Shown here: one piece after another, positions 46,779 through 55,710 of the stretch
How the letters are laid out: the number at the start of each line of letters is the position of its first letter
Position numbering within the stretch: position 1 is the stretch's first letter
Origin: Cupriavidus sp. WGlv3
Lineage (GTDB): Bacteria > Pseudomonadota > Gammaproteobacteria > Burkholderiales > Burkholderiaceae
Assembly: GCF_023952475.1 (NCBI RefSeq)
Contig: NZ_JALHRX010000020.1
Location: 1-64,000, forward strand
Length of the DNA: 64,000 nt
Direction of reading: 5' to 3'
The notes under the pieces: generated by a model
The model's database searches: none
What the model was told of the DNA's origin: nothing
Seen by the model: the letters and a program-made list of their open reading frames with translations, nothing else
Program-made: the position numbers and the translations under genes

Positions 46779-49175
46779 TCAGGCTGCCTTCCTGTTTTGG
46801 GCATCGGCCTCGGCCGCTTCCAGTGCTTCCAGGATCTTGCGCGGCGTCAGCGGCGTCTCCTTCAACTCGACGCCAAAATCACGCAGCGCGTCGTTGACGG
46901 CATTGAAGATCGCCGCCGGCGGCGCGATCGCCCCGCCCTCGCCCATGCCCTTGGCGCCGAACTCCGTATGCGGTGACGGCGTCTCGAAATGATGGATGCG
47001 GATCGACGGGATCTCGGTCGGCCCCGGCAGCATGTAGTCCGCCAGCGTCGACGCCAGTGGCTGGCCGTTGCCGTCGTAATGCATCGCTTCGAACATCGCG
47101 GTGCCGATACCCTGCGCCACGCCGCCGTAGGTCTGCCCTTCGACCACCATCGGGTTGATCATGGTGCCGCAGTCCTCCACCACGACGTAGTCAAGAATCT
47201 CGACGTGGCCGGAATCGATGTCGACTTCCACCGCCACCGCATGCGTGGCATAGGTAAAGCTGCCGGTATCGACGGCGGGCTTGAAGCCCATCGTGACTTC
47301 CAGCCCCTGCGCATCGACGTCCGGTGGCAACAGGTGCGGGTTGATGTACCAGGCGTTGGCGATGCGCGCGATGTCGGCGGTGCCCGCATCCCCGGCCGCC
47401 ACGGCCCCGTCGCGGAACACCACGGCATCCTGCGGCAGGCCCAGCATGTGCGCACCGATCCTCAGCAGGCGCGGCAGCAGCGCCTTGCACGCGCGCGACA
47501 CCGCGCCGCCGGACATCACCAGCGAGCGCGACGCATACGTGCCCGTCGAGAACGGCGTCAGGCCGGTATCGCCGTGCACGACCTTGATCCGCGCGATGTC
47601 GATGCCAAGGATCTCGTTGGCGATCTGCGCGAAGGTGGTCTCCATGCCCTGCCCGTGCGAATGCACGCCCACGCGCACCTCCAGCCCGCCGTCCGGCGTG
47701 ATGCGTACCGTCGCCGAATCGAAGCCCGGAATCACCGGAGTGCCCCACGCGGCGAACACCGAGGTGCCGTGCGCCGATTGCTCGGTGTAGGTGCCGAAAC
47801 CCACGCCGACATAGGTGTTGCCCTGGGGGCCCGCCCTCTGGCGTGCGCGGATCGCGGGCAGGCCGATCATCTCCATGGCCTTGCGTACGCTGGCCGGGTA
47901 ATCGCCGCCGTCGAAATGCTTGTTGGTGACGTTGACATAAGGCATGGCCTCGGGTGGCACGAGGTTTTCGCAACGCACCTCCCAAGGTTCGCGTCCCACC
48001 TCGCGGGCGATGGCGTCGATCATCAGTTCCATCGCAAAGCAGACGCCGGTGCGCGCCACGCCGCGATAGGGTACGAAGCCCGGCTTGTTCGTCGCCACGC
48101 AAGTGGTTTCGCAGCGGTAGCCGTCAAAGGCGTACGGCCCCGGCAGGTTGCCGATCGCCTGCCCCGGTTCCAGCCCGATGGTAAAAGGCCATACCGAATA
48201 GGCACCGCCATCGATCACGACCTTTGCATCGAGCGCCAGCAGGCGGCCGCGCGCATCGGCATACGCGGTCAGGTCGTAGTGGTGCTCGCGCGAGTTCGCG
48301 CCAGCGGTCAGGTGCTCGCGCCGGTCCTCGATAAAGCGGAACGGGCGCTTGTGGGTCAGCGCCAGCCAGGCGATGCACAGCTCTTCCTGCTGCAGCACGC
48401 ACTTGTAGCCAAAGGCGCCGCCCACGTCGGGCGAGATCACCCGCACGCGCTCCTGCTCCAGCCCCAGGCACTGCGCCAGGATCGTGCGGATCATGTGCGG
48501 CACCTGCGTCGCGCTGTAGACCACCAACTGGTCGAACTGATGGTCCCAGTAGGCCAGCACCGCCTTGCCTTCCATCGGCACCATGCACTGGCGCGCGAGG
48601 TCGATCTGGCGGCGCACCACCACCGTGGCCTCGCGCTGGCGCGCCTCGAAGTTCTTGTCGGCGGTCAGCGTCAGGAAGGTGTTGTCGCGCCAGTGGTCGT
48701 GCACGCGCACCTCGCCGGCTAGCTGGCGGGCCTGCGCCACGTCGGCCAGCGCGGGCAGCTCGTCGAACGACACGGCAACCTGCTCGGCAATGTCCTCGGC
48801 CTCGGCGCGCGTGGGCGCGAATGCCATCGCCACCGGCTCGCCGACAAAGCGCACCTTGCCGCAGGCCAGAGGCGGCTGCGCCGAGGGCTGGTAGGACGGG
48901 AAGGACGAGTCGGCGACGATGTCGCTGGCCGCCGTCATGTCTTCACGCACGATCACCGCGGCGGCGTGTTCAGACGGCTTGGCCACGGACAGCAGCCGGG
49001 CGTGCGCCACCGGGCTGCGCAGGAACGCCACTTCCTGCAGGTCCGGCATGGCGATGTCCGCGACGAAGCGGCCCTTGCCGTGCAGGTGGCGCGCGTCCTC
49101 CTTGCGCGCCACGCGGGCGCCGACGCCCTGCCCGCGCGAGTTTTCCGGATGATCCGGTTCCATCGACGATGTCAT
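46779..49175 (-). CDS. Molybdenum hydroxylase large subunit, probable picolinate 6-hydroxylase
   Basis: A 798-residue molybdopterin subunit of the xanthine dehydrogenase/CoxL family. Motifs include VGGAFGYKCVLQQEE, VPYRGVARTG, HSHGQGMETTFAQIA and the catalytic glutamate near residue 746 in GMGEGGAIAPP. The CO dehydrogenase loop with active-site Cys (AYxCSFR) is absent, so it is a hydroxylase, not a CO dehydrogenase. In Alcaligenes faecalis the PicA enzyme of this family hydroxylates picolinate at C6, and all later pathway genes are here. The ATG at 49175 is used because farther starts fall in the operator at 49205. Confidence 0.85.
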   Translation of the reverse strand: MTSSMEPDHPENSRGQGVGARVARKEDARHLHGKGRFVADIAMPDLQEVAFLRSPVAHARLLSVAKPSEHAAAVIVREDMTAASDIVADSSFPSYQPSAQPPLACGKVRFVGEPVAMAFAPTRAEAEDIAEQVAVSFDELPALADVAQARQLAGEVRVHDHWRDNTFLTLTADKNFEARQREATVVVRRQIDLARQCMVPMEGKAVLAYWDHQFDQLVVYSATQVPHMIRTILAQCLGLEQERVRVISPDVGGAFGYKCVLQQEELCIAWLALTHKRPFRFIEDRREHLTAGANSREHHYDLTAYADARGRLLALDAKVVIDGGAYSVWPFTIGLEPGQAIGNLPGPYAFDGYRCETTCVATNKPGFVPYRGVARTGVCFAMELMIDAIAREVGREPWEVRCENLVPPEAMPYVNVTNKHFDGGDYPASVRKAMEMIGLPAIRARQRAGPQGNTYVGVGFGTYTEQSAHGTSVFAAWGTPVIPGFDSATVRITPDGGLEVRVGVHSHGQGMETTFAQIANEILGIDIARIKVVHGDTGLTPFSTGTYASRSLVMSGGAVSRACKALLPRLLRIGAHMLGLPQDAVVFRDGAVAAGDAGTADIARIANAWYINPHLLPPDVDAQGLEVTMGFKPAVDTGSFTYATHAVAVEVDIDSGHVEILDYVVVEDCGTMINPMVVEGQTYGGVAQGIGTAMFEAMHYDGNGQPLASTLADYMLPGPTEIPSIRIHHFETPSPHTEFGAKGMGEGGAIAPPAAIFNAVNDALRDFGVELKETPLTPRKILEALEAAEADAQNRKAA

Positions 49176-49204
49176 TGGCCTGTCCGTTCCGAAGCGTGGT
49201 TTAT

Positions 49205-49251
49205 TCAGCATACTGAGCAAAATCCTATGAAAACGGCCCCTGCCCTGTCAA
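49205..49251 (-). promoter_or_regulatory. Promoter and PicR-type operator of the hydroxylase operon
   Basis: On the minus strand, TTGACA (49246-49251) and TAGGAT (49222-49227) are 18 bp apart. TCAGCATACTGA (49205-49216) covers the expected transcription start, so a bound protein would block initiation. The site is one of nine TCAG-N4-CTGA elements in this locus. Confidence 0.72.
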
Positions 49252-49296
49252 TTGGGCTTTACCGCATCCCGGCAGCCGCCCCGCCCCTTCAGGCGC

Positions 49297-49923
49297 CTAT
49301 TCGCGCACGCCGATGGCGGCAAGTCCCTCCGCCCGCGTCGCGACCGTTGCGTACTTCTGCGCCATGTCGAACAGATTGGCCTCATGCGGCCCCAGCGCGC
49401 GGTCGCCCACGCAGTCGGACAGCACCAGCGGGCGGAAGCCGTACTGCATCGCATCGACCACGCTGGCGCGCACGCAGCCGCTGGTGACGGCACCGGCCAC
49501 CACCAGCGTGCGCACGCCGCGCTGCGTCAGCCATGCCGCCAGCGACGTGCCGAAGAAAGCCGACGGCACGGTCTTGCGCACCACCGGCTCGCCCGGGCGC
49601 GGCGCCAGTTCTTCCACGATGGCGCTGTTGAAGGCATGCTCCTTCAGCGTCAGCATGTTCGGCACTTTCATCGAGAAGACGTTGTGGTCGGCGCCATCGT
49701 CGGCAAAGACGATGCGGCTGTGCGCGACCGGCCAGCCTTGGCGCCGCGCCACCGCGAGCAGCGGCACGGTACTGGCAATGGCCTCGCGGATATTGCCGCC
49801 GCCGAAGACCGCCGGATCGGCAAAGCCGTTGACGAAGTCCACGATCAGCAGCCCGAAGGGCCCATCCAGCTCCAGCGCATTGCCGAAGCCCTGGCGCTGG
49901 TACGCGCCGATTTCCTTGTGCAT
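49297..49923 (-). CDS. picF: Maleamate amidohydrolase (NicF/PicF)
   Basis: A 208-residue isochorismatase-family amidase, expected to hydrolyse maleamate to maleate and ammonia. The catalytic triad is Asp29 (LLIVDFVNGF), Lys117 (VRKTVPSAF) and Cys150 (VTSGCVRAS). The ATG at 49923 shares one base with the stop of the dioxygenase gene. Position directly after the ring-cleavage and deformylase genes supports the step. Last gene of the picC operon. Confidence 0.88.
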   Translation of the reverse strand: MHKEIGAYQRQGFGNALELDGPFGLLIVDFVNGFADPAVFGGGNIREAIASTVPLLAVARRQGWPVAHSRIVFADDGADHNVFSMKVPNMLTLKEHAFNSAIVEELAPRPGEPVVRKTVPSAFFGTSLAAWLTQRGVRTLVVAGAVTSGCVRASVVDAMQYGFRPLVLSDCVGDRALGPHEANLFDMAQKYATVATRAEGLAAIGVRE

Positions 49924-50981
49924 CACGACTTGTCCTCCGGGTAGCGGAAACCGTCGGTCACCTTGCCCGCGGTCACCACGTCGACGCCGTCCAGGCGGAC
50001 GGTGCAGCGGCGCACCGGGATGTCGATATGGCAGGCCGTGGTGCGATGGCCGCCGGCCTCGTTGTTCGGGCCGAGCGAGAACAGGAAGTTGCCCTCGAAC
50101 GCGCGCGCATCCATGCCAATGGTGGCCTCGCGGTCGTACAGGCCCAGCGTCGACCAGTGCGCGCGCGGCTGCAGCCCCCAGCCGATATGCGAGATCGCGT
50201 ACGCTTCCGGGTCGTTGAACGACGCCATGTACTCGCTCAGCAGCTCGGCATGGAGCCCGCCCTCGATGCGCGTCGCAAAGCCGGCCTCCACCGTCAGGCG
50301 GATCGGCTCGGTCACGTAGGTCTTCTGCGGCAGCAGGATGTCGCCCTGGTCCAGCACGATGGTGCCGTGGGCGGCGCCTTCGTCCGGCCAGGTCAGCGCG
50401 AAGCCGCTGGGCCAGTGGTCCCAGCGCCCGGGCTCGTCGACAAAGCCGTACTCGCTGATGGCAGGGAATTCACCCAGCGGGCAGCGCAGGTCGGTGCCGG
50501 CGGGCGAGACCACGTGCATTTCCTTTGCGCTTGCCAGCCGCTGAGACGCCGCCTTCACGCGTTCGCGATCGGCCTCGCAGGGCACCAATCGGGCCAGCAC
50601 CTCGGGCGGCTCGACGGCGAGCAGGATTTTGGTGCCGCCCTGCAGGATCTCGTGCTGCTCCGGCGAGAACAGCAGCGTCATCAGATCCAGCACCAGGTCG
50701 CTCGCCTTCAGTGCGGCGATGGCCGCCGGATTGCCGGTCAGCGGCGTGGTACCGAGGTAGGCGAGCGCATCGCGGCTCAGTGCCTTCTCGCCGTTGACGG
50801 GCGGCAGGTCGAGCCGGTTGACGATGGCGCCCATCGATTGCGTGGCGGTGAGCGCGGTGGACAGCGTCTGCGGGTGGGTAGCGGCGCTGGTGAGGATGGT
50901 GACGGTCTGTCCCGGCTCCAGCCGGGACAGCCGCAGCACCTTGCGCCAGGCCTCGATCATCTGGTGGTCGCTTACCGGCAT
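49923..50981 (-). CDS. picD: 2,5-dihydroxypyridine 5,6-dioxygenase (NicX/PicD)
   Basis: A 352-residue iron-dependent extradiol-type dioxygenase of the NicX family, which cleaves 2,5-dihydroxypyridine to N-formylmaleamate. The fold is related to M29 aminopeptidases. Candidate metal-binding residues lie in VEAGFATRIEGG, GWGLQPRAHWSTLGLYDRE and EAGGHRTTACHIDIP. The ATG at 50981 overlaps the deformylase stop by 10 bases. The product is the substrate of the neighbouring deformylase. Confidence 0.87.
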   Translation of the reverse strand: MPVSDHQMIEAWRKVLRLSRLEPGQTVTILTSAATHPQTLSTALTATQSMGAIVNRLDLPPVNGEKALSRDALAYLGTTPLTGNPAAIAALKASDLVLDLMTLLFSPEQHEILQGGTKILLAVEPPEVLARLVPCEADRERVKAASQRLASAKEMHVVSPAGTDLRCPLGEFPAISEYGFVDEPGRWDHWPSGFALTWPDEGAAHGTIVLDQGDILLPQKTYVTEPIRLTVEAGFATRIEGGLHAELLSEYMASFNDPEAYAISHIGWGLQPRAHWSTLGLYDREATIGMDARAFEGNFLFSLGPNNEAGGHRTTACHIDIPVRRCTVRLDGVDVVTAGKVTDGFRYPEDKS

Positions 50982-51826
50982 GTCGGCTCCTTGTTCGCTG
51001 ATTGCGCCAGCGGCGCGCCGAGGAAATCCCCCAGCGCCGCGTAAAAGCCAGCTTCGTCGTCCCACGGGATCATGTGGCCGGCATTGGCGACGTGGCTGCC
51101 CAGCACGCCGGGCAGCAGCGTGCGGATTTCCGCGACGTCTTCGGGCCGCACCACGTCGCCACGGCCTGCGGTCATCAACAGCGTGGGCACCCCGACCCGC
51201 GGCATGTCGGCGTGGACGTCGTCACGGTGGAAGTCCTCGAAGCTGCGCACCACCGCGTCTTCGTTGCAGGTGTGCAGCCATTCGGCGCGCAGGCGCAGTT
51301 GCGCGTCGGTCCAGGTCGGGCAGAAGCGGCGCATGCCTTCCAGGTCGGTGCCTTCCCGGGACAGCCGGATCGAATCGACGTACCACGGCAGTTGCGCCGG
51401 ATATGGGCGACGCCCGGGGCCCGAGACAGGCGGGTCGACCATCACCAGCCGCGCCAGCCCGTGCGGCCTTCCCGCCGCGGCTCGCAGGCCGATCCGCGCG
51501 CCCATCGAATGGCCGACCACGCTGTAGCGCGGCAGGCCCAGCGCTTCGGCAAAGGCGACGACGTCGCGCGCCTGCGCATCGAGGCCATAGTCGAGCCCCG
51601 GCTCCGCCGACGACAGCCCGCGGCCGCGCACGTCGAGGATGTAGGTGTCAAAGCGCGTGCCGAACTGCTCGCCGACAAACCCCCATGTGATCGCGGGGCT
51701 GGTGATGCCGGGCACGATAACGACGGCGTCGCGCCCGGCACGCTCGCCCTCATTGCCGCCGTAGCGCAGGTAATGCTGGCGGATGCCATTGGCATGAACC
51801 TGGCCTCCGTATTGGAAGGTACTCAT
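50972..51826 (-). CDS. picE: N-formylmaleamate deformylase (NicD/PicE)
   Basis: A 284-residue alpha/beta hydrolase that removes formate from N-formylmaleamate to give maleamate. Nucleophile Ser107 in VVGHSMGAR, Asp131 in MVDPPVSG and His251 in ANAGHMIPWDD form the triad, as in NicD. It lies between the maleate isomerase and dioxygenase genes with overlap or short spacing. Confidence 0.87.
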   Translation of the reverse strand: MSTFQYGGQVHANGIRQHYLRYGGNEGERAGRDAVVIVPGITSPAITWGFVGEQFGTRFDTYILDVRGRGLSSAEPGLDYGLDAQARDVVAFAEALGLPRYSVVGHSMGARIGLRAAAGRPHGLARLVMVDPPVSGPGRRPYPAQLPWYVDSIRLSREGTDLEGMRRFCPTWTDAQLRLRAEWLHTCNEDAVVRSFEDFHRDDVHADMPRVGVPTLLMTAGRGDVVRPEDVAEIRTLLPGVLGSHVANAGHMIPWDDEAGFYAALGDFLGAPLAQSANKEPTCR

Positions 51827-51835
51827 GGCCGCTCC

Positions 51836-52588
51836 TCAGTAGGCGCCGGACAGCAGCGCACCCGCGCCCGGCACGACCGGCTCAAGGTCCAGCGCCCGGA
51901 GCATCGCGTAGGTAGTGGCAATGGCGGCGGTCAGCACCGGCTTGCCGGTCATCGCCTCGACCTTCGCCACGGCCGGCAGCGACGGCATCTGCACGCAGGC
52001 AGACAGCACGATCACGTCGGCGTCCCGCGTGTTCATCTGCGCGACGATGCCGGGCAGCCGCGCGGGATCGTGGCGGCCGACTTCCAGGTTGTCGGGGATT
52101 TCCAGGGCGCGATAGTCCACGACTTCATAACCCTCGTTGCGGATATAGTCCACGACCAGTTCGGTCAGCGGCTTCATGTAGGGCGCGACCACTGCAATGC
52201 GCTTCGCGCCCATCACCTTGAGCGCATCCACCAGCGCGCCGGCACTGGTGATGACGGGCGCGTCGCCGCCGTTCGCGGTGGTATGTGCCTTCAGGCGCTG
52301 CTCGGATTGCCGGTGGTAGCCGTGGCCCATCGCCATGATCGCGACCAGGCAGGCATAGCCGAGCACGTCGACGCGGGCATCGCTCAGCTCCACCGCGCAG
52401 CGGTCGGACTCGGCATCCATTGCCGCCAGTTCTTCCTTGACCACCTTCTTCATCCGCATGCGGCTGGAATGGAAGGTGAAGCGTTCCGGGCGGATCTGCT
52501 GGCGCGCCATTAGCATGGCAGGGATTTCGGTTTCCATCGTCGTGTTCGAGCTGGGGACGATCTGGCCGATACGAAAGACTTTTTGCAT
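51836..52588 (-). CDS. maiA: Maleate cis-trans isomerase (NicE/MaiA)
   Basis: A 250-residue Asp/Glu racemase superfamily enzyme turning maleate into fumarate. The two catalytic cysteines are Cys80 (LGYACLVAIM) and Cys198 (LSACVQMPS); the substrate-binding SSNTTME is at 13-19. Including the isomerase inside the operon makes the route to the TCA cycle complete. Nine bases separate it from the deformylase gene. Confidence 0.9.
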   Translation of the reverse strand: MQKVFRIGQIVPSSNTTMETEIPAMLMARQQIRPERFTFHSSRMRMKKVVKEELAAMDAESDRCAVELSDARVDVLGYACLVAIMAMGHGYHRQSEQRLKAHTTANGGDAPVITSAGALVDALKVMGAKRIAVVAPYMKPLTELVVDYIRNEGYEVVDYRALEIPDNLEVGRHDPARLPGIVAQMNTRDADVIVLSACVQMPSLPAVAKVEAMTGKPVLTAAIATTYAMLRALDLEPVVPGAGALLSGAY

Positions 52589-52608
52589 GGGGTTTCCAGG
52601 TTGTGCGA

Positions 52609-53571
52609 TCAGAGCTTGAGCAGGCGTTGCGCGTTGCCGTGGCAGACCAGTGCGCGCGTGGTGTCGTCGAGCGGCGCGCTCTCGATGAACCGCGCGGCCA
52701 CTTCGGTGGATTCATAGGGATAGTCGACCGAGAACATCACCGCCTCGGGTCCCAGTTCAGCGATGGCGCCCATCAGCGCGCCGTGCGAGCACACGCCCGA
52801 GGTGGTGATGACGATATTGCTGCCGATGTACTCGGACGGCGCGCGCTGCAGCTTGACGCCGTGTGAGTAGACCGCGAAGCGGCTGTCGAAGCGCCAGCGC
52901 TGATACGGCAGGCCCTCGCCCATATGGCCGAGGATCAGCTTCAGATTTGGAAAGCGGTCAAACACGCCGCTGAACAGCAAACGCAGCGCGTGCGAAGCGG
53001 TTTCCACGCCCCAGCCCCACGCGGCTCCCGCCAGCTCGGGATGGCCGGCGAGGACTTGCGGCGACACGAAGGCATCGGTCGGATGCAGGTACATCGGCAC
53101 GTCCAGCGCCTGCATGCGCTCCCAGAACGCGTCATACGCCGGGTCGTCGTAGTAGCGGCCATGCGTATGGCCGTTCACCAGCGAGCCCTTGAAGCCGAGC
53201 TGCAGCACGGCGCGCTCCAGCTCGGCCGCCGCCTGTTCGGGATCCTGCATCGGCAGCGCGGCAAAGCCGGCATAGCGCGTCGGATGGCGGGCGATCTGCG
53301 CTGCCAGGAAGTCATTGCTCTCGCGCGCCCGAGTCAGCGCGAGGCCGGCGTCGGCCTCGCCCTGCACGCCCGGGCCGGTTTGCGAAAGCACGGTGATGTC
53401 GATGCCGCAGCGGTCCATCTCGTCCAGGCGTTCCTCGTCGAAATCGGCAAGGCGGCGACCGAGTTCGGCAAACACCGCCGGATCGATATGCTGGGTGAAC
53501 CCTTTGGAGTAAGCCTGGAAGCCGGGGGTCATGAAATGCTCTTCCAGAGCGATCTTCTTCACGTAGGTCAT
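52609..53571 (-). CDS. picC: 3,6-dihydroxypicolinate decarboxylase (PicC type, amidohydrolase 2 family)
   Basis: A 320-residue metal-dependent decarboxylase of the ACMSD/gamma-resorcylate family. Metal ligands are expected from IALEEHF (Glu10, His12), MYLHPTD, ILGHMGEGLPY and the Asp in FSVDYPYES. PicC of Alcaligenes, in this family, decarboxylates 3,6-dihydroxypicolinate to 2,5-dihydroxypyridine. Its position as first gene of the operon that begins 2,5-dihydroxypyridine cleavage fits well and separates this locus from nicotinate clusters, which lack it. The start at 53571 has AGGAG 11 bases upstream. Confidence 0.85.
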   Translation of the reverse strand: MTYVKKIALEEHFMTPGFQAYSKGFTQHIDPAVFAELGRRLADFDEERLDEMDRCGIDITVLSQTGPGVQGEADAGLALTRARESNDFLAAQIARHPTRYAGFAALPMQDPEQAAAELERAVLQLGFKGSLVNGHTHGRYYDDPAYDAFWERMQALDVPMYLHPTDAFVSPQVLAGHPELAGAAWGWGVETASHALRLLFSGVFDRFPNLKLILGHMGEGLPYQRWRFDSRFAVYSHGVKLQRAPSEYIGSNIVITTSGVCSHGALMGAIAELGPEAVMFSVDYPYESTEVAARFIESAPLDDTTRALVCHGNAQRLLKL

Positions 53572-53653
53572 GCTGGTGGGGGCTCCTGCTAGATGAAATT
53601 GCGGCGTGCCGGGCCTGTCGCGCGTGTGCAAACGCGCTAGCTGCGCCAATTGC

Positions 53654-53665
53654 TCAGTACACTGA
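53654..53665. promoter_or_regulatory. PicR-type operator of picC
   Basis: TCAGTACACTGA, a full TCAG-N4-CTGA site. It lies about 10 bases downstream of the picC -10 element, at the expected transcription start. Confidence 0.7.
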
Positions 53666-53675
53666 TTATTTGCGG

Positions 53676-53704
53676 ATTCTAGTCAGCGGATTTTCAAAAG
53701 TCCA
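53676..53704 (-). promoter_or_regulatory. Sigma-70 promoter of picC
   Basis: On the minus strand, TGGACT (53699-53704) and TAGAAT (53676-53681) are separated by exactly 17 bp. The leader to picC would be about 95 nt and includes the operator at 53654. Confidence 0.6.
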
Positions 53705-53749
53705 GATGCCGCGCGGAGGGTTAACACCTATAACGATGCGCAAAGTCGC

Positions 53750-53783
53750 TCAGTACACTGACTCGAAATGCTCAGTATGCTGA
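53750..53783. promoter_or_regulatory. Two PicR-type operators, 22 bp apart
   Basis: TCAGTACACTGA (53750-53761) and TCAGTATGCTGA (53772-53783). Their starts are 22 bp apart, two helical turns, allowing side-by-side binding. A weak promoter toward the permease (CTGACT near 53758, GACAAT near 53782) overlaps them. Confidence 0.65.
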
Positions 53784-53865
53784 CAATATGAAATGGTCGT
53801 TTAAAAACGGACCTTCGGGCGACTGGGGAGACACCAGCAAGCGCCCGCACTGGTCCGCATTTTGC

Positions 53866-53897
53866 TCAGCATACTGCGCTTCTAATCAGCATACTGA
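53866..53897. promoter_or_regulatory. Two PicR-type operators upstream of the permease gene
   Basis: TCAGCATACTGC (53866-53877, one mismatch) and TCAGCATACTGA (53886-53897), with starts 20 bp apart. They lie about 130 bp before the permease start codon. Confidence 0.62.
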
Positions 53898-54023
53898 CTG
53901 ATGCACCGGCAGGATGCAGCGCTGCACAGTAGCGGGTCACGACGACCCGCGTCACCGGCGCCGGCACCACCGGGAAGCAAACAAACAACAGAGACAACGG
54001 CCTGACCAAGAGGAGCCCCCGCC

Positions 54024-55640
54024 ATGACGATCAGCCTGACTCGCGCCAAAACGCGCGTCGAAAACCACGCCCCCGCCTCCGGCATGACCGCCGAAGAACG
54101 CAAGGTCATCCTTGCCTCATCCTTCGGCGCCCTGATGGAGTGGTATGACTTTTACATCTACGCGGCGCTGGCAGTGTACTTCGGCGCACTGTTCTTTCCG
54201 CCGGGCAATGAAACGGCCGCCTTCCTGGCCAGCCTGGCCACCTTCGGCGCAGGCTTCCTGATCCGCCCGGTGGGCGCGCTGCTGTTCGGTCGCCTGGGCG
54301 ACCGGATCGGCCGCAAGTACACCTTCCTGGTCACCATCCTGCTGATGGGAGTGGCCACCGTGGGCGTCGGCGTGCTGCCGACATACGAGCAGATCGGCAT
54401 CACCGCCACGGTGCTGCTGGTGCTGCTGCGCCTGCTGCAAGGCCTGGCGCTCGGCGGCGAAGTGGGCGGCGCGGTCACGTATGTCGCCGAGCACTCGCCG
54501 GCAAGCAAGCGCGGCCTCTACACCAGTTCGTTGCAGACCACCGCCACGCTGGGGCTGCTGGCCTCGTTGTTCGTGGTCTACCTGCTCAAGACCTTCCTGA
54601 CCGAAGCGGAATTCCGCGCGTGGGGCTGGCGCATCCCGTTCATCGTGTCGCTGGTGATGCTGGTGATTTCGGTCTATATCCGCGGCAAGCTGCATGAATC
54701 ACCGGTGTTCGCGCGCATGAAGGCCGGCAATGCCACCTCGAAATCCCCCATCCGCGAGAGCTTCACCCAGTGGCAGAACCTGAAGTCGGTGCTGCTGCTG
54801 TTCGTGGTGGCCGCCGGGCTGGGCGCGATTTTCGGCACCGGCCACTTCTACAGCATGTTCTTCCTCAACAAGACGCTGCACGTGCCGATCGAAACCGTGC
54901 ACAAGCTGATCGCCATCGCACTGGTGGTGGCCACGCCGTGCTACCTGTTCTTCGGCTGGCTGTCGGACCGCATCGGCCGCAAGTACATCATGATGGCGGC
55001 GTGCCTGCTGGCGGCGCTATGCATCCAGCCGGTGTTCAAGGGGCTGACCCACTACGCTAATCCGGCGCTGGAGCAGTTCCAACGTCAAGGCGCGGTGCAG
55101 GTGAGCGCCGGCGACTGCCGGGCGCGCCTGTTCGGCGAACCGGTGTCGGCCTGCGACAAGATCCGCGGCTACCTGACCGACCTGGGCGTGGGCTACACCT
55201 TCGTGCCGGCCAGCGATCCGGCACAGGCCGAGGTACGTATCGGCGAGCGTACTCTGCAGGGCTTCGACCGCGCCGCCATCAAGGGCGCGCTGATCGAGGC
55301 CGGATGGCCCGAGCGCGCCGATCCCGCCAGGATGAATACGCCGATGGTATTCATGCTGCTGCTGGTGCCGATCCTGTTCCTGGCCATGGTCTATGGCCCG
55401 ATGGCCGCCTTCATGGTCGAGCTGTTCCCGGCCAGGGTGCGCTACACCTCGCTGTCGCTGCCCTTCCACCTTGGTGCGGGCTGGGTCGGCGGCATGCTGT
55501 CGTTCGTGGTCACGGCGATGAACGTGTCCAGCGGCGACGTGTACTTTGGCCTCTGGTATCCGGTGGTCATCGCCGGACTCGCCTTCGTCATCGGCATGGT
55601 GTTCGTGCCGGAGACGCGCGGGCGTGACCTGTCCACCTGA
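54024..55640 (+). CDS. MHS-family major facilitator permease with large periplasmic-side insertion
   Basis: A 538-residue metabolite:proton symporter-type MFS protein. Family signatures are SSFGALMEWYDFYIYAALA, FLIRPVGALLFGRLGDRIGRK, LALGGEVGGA and FFGWLSDRIGRKY. Between transmembrane segments 8 and 9 there is an insertion of about 90 residues (335-425) with conserved-looking Cys residues (GDCRARLFGEPVSACDK). Control by the same operators as the catabolic genes suggests uptake of picolinate or a related pyridine carboxylate. The start at 54024 has GAGGAG upstream; a terminator follows. Confidence 0.82.
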   Translation: MTISLTRAKTRVENHAPASGMTAEERKVILASSFGALMEWYDFYIYAALAVYFGALFFPPGNETAAFLASLATFGAGFLIRPVGALLFGRLGDRIGRKYTFLVTILLMGVATVGVGVLPTYEQIGITATVLLVLLRLLQGLALGGEVGGAVTYVAEHSPASKRGLYTSSLQTTATLGLLASLFVVYLLKTFLTEAEFRAWGWRIPFIVSLVMLVISVYIRGKLHESPVFARMKAGNATSKSPIRESFTQWQNLKSVLLLFVVAAGLGAIFGTGHFYSMFFLNKTLHVPIETVHKLIAIALVVATPCYLFFGWLSDRIGRKYIMMAACLLAALCIQPVFKGLTHYANPALEQFQRQGAVQVSAGDCRARLFGEPVSACDKIRGYLTDLGVGYTFVPASDPAQAEVRIGERTLQGFDRAAIKGALIEAGWPERADPARMNTPMVFMLLLVPILFLAMVYGPMAAFMVELFPARVRYTSLSLPFHLGAGWVGGMLSFVVTAMNVSSGDVYFGLWYPVVIAGLAFVIGMVFVPETRGRDLST

Positions 55641-55664
55641 GCGCTGCTGACAGTGCATTGACAC

Positions 55665-55686
55665 GGCGGAGAGGTCCGCCCTTTTT
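55665..55686 (+). terminator. Rho-independent terminator after the permease gene
   Basis: GGCGGA (55665-55670), loop GAGG and TCCGCC (55675-55680) are followed directly by CTTTTT. A compact, convincing terminator 25 bp after the stop codon. Confidence 0.8.
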
Positions 55687-55698
55687 ACCCATAAATCT

Positions 55699-55710
55699 CC
55701 AGCATACTGA
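55699..55710. promoter_or_regulatory. PicR-type operator of the ABC transporter operon
   Basis: CCAGCATACTGA, one mismatch from TCAG-N4-CTGA, about 95 bp upstream of the binding-protein gene. A TTTACC/CTGAAT pair with 17-bp spacing overlaps it but is a weak promoter candidate. Confidence 0.55.

Larger units (their letters stand above)
53572..54023. other. Operator-rich divergent region between picC and permease
   Basis: A 452-bp region without a gene. It is markedly more AT-rich than its neighbours and carries five TCAG-N4-CTGA-type sites and the picC promoter. It should control both the leftward catabolic operon and the rightward permease gene. Confidence 0.7.

Noticed and set aside
44773-49175. 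Aerobic CO dehydrogenase (coxMSL)
   Set aside because: Subunits are of this superfamily, but the large subunit lacks the AYxCSFR active-site loop and the neighbours are pyridine-ring catabolic genes.
49297-53571. Nicotinate (nic) degradation cluster
   Set aside because: The lower pathway is shared, but there is no NicC-type flavin monooxygenase, while a PicC-type decarboxylase and a Rieske system are present, which fits picolinate better.
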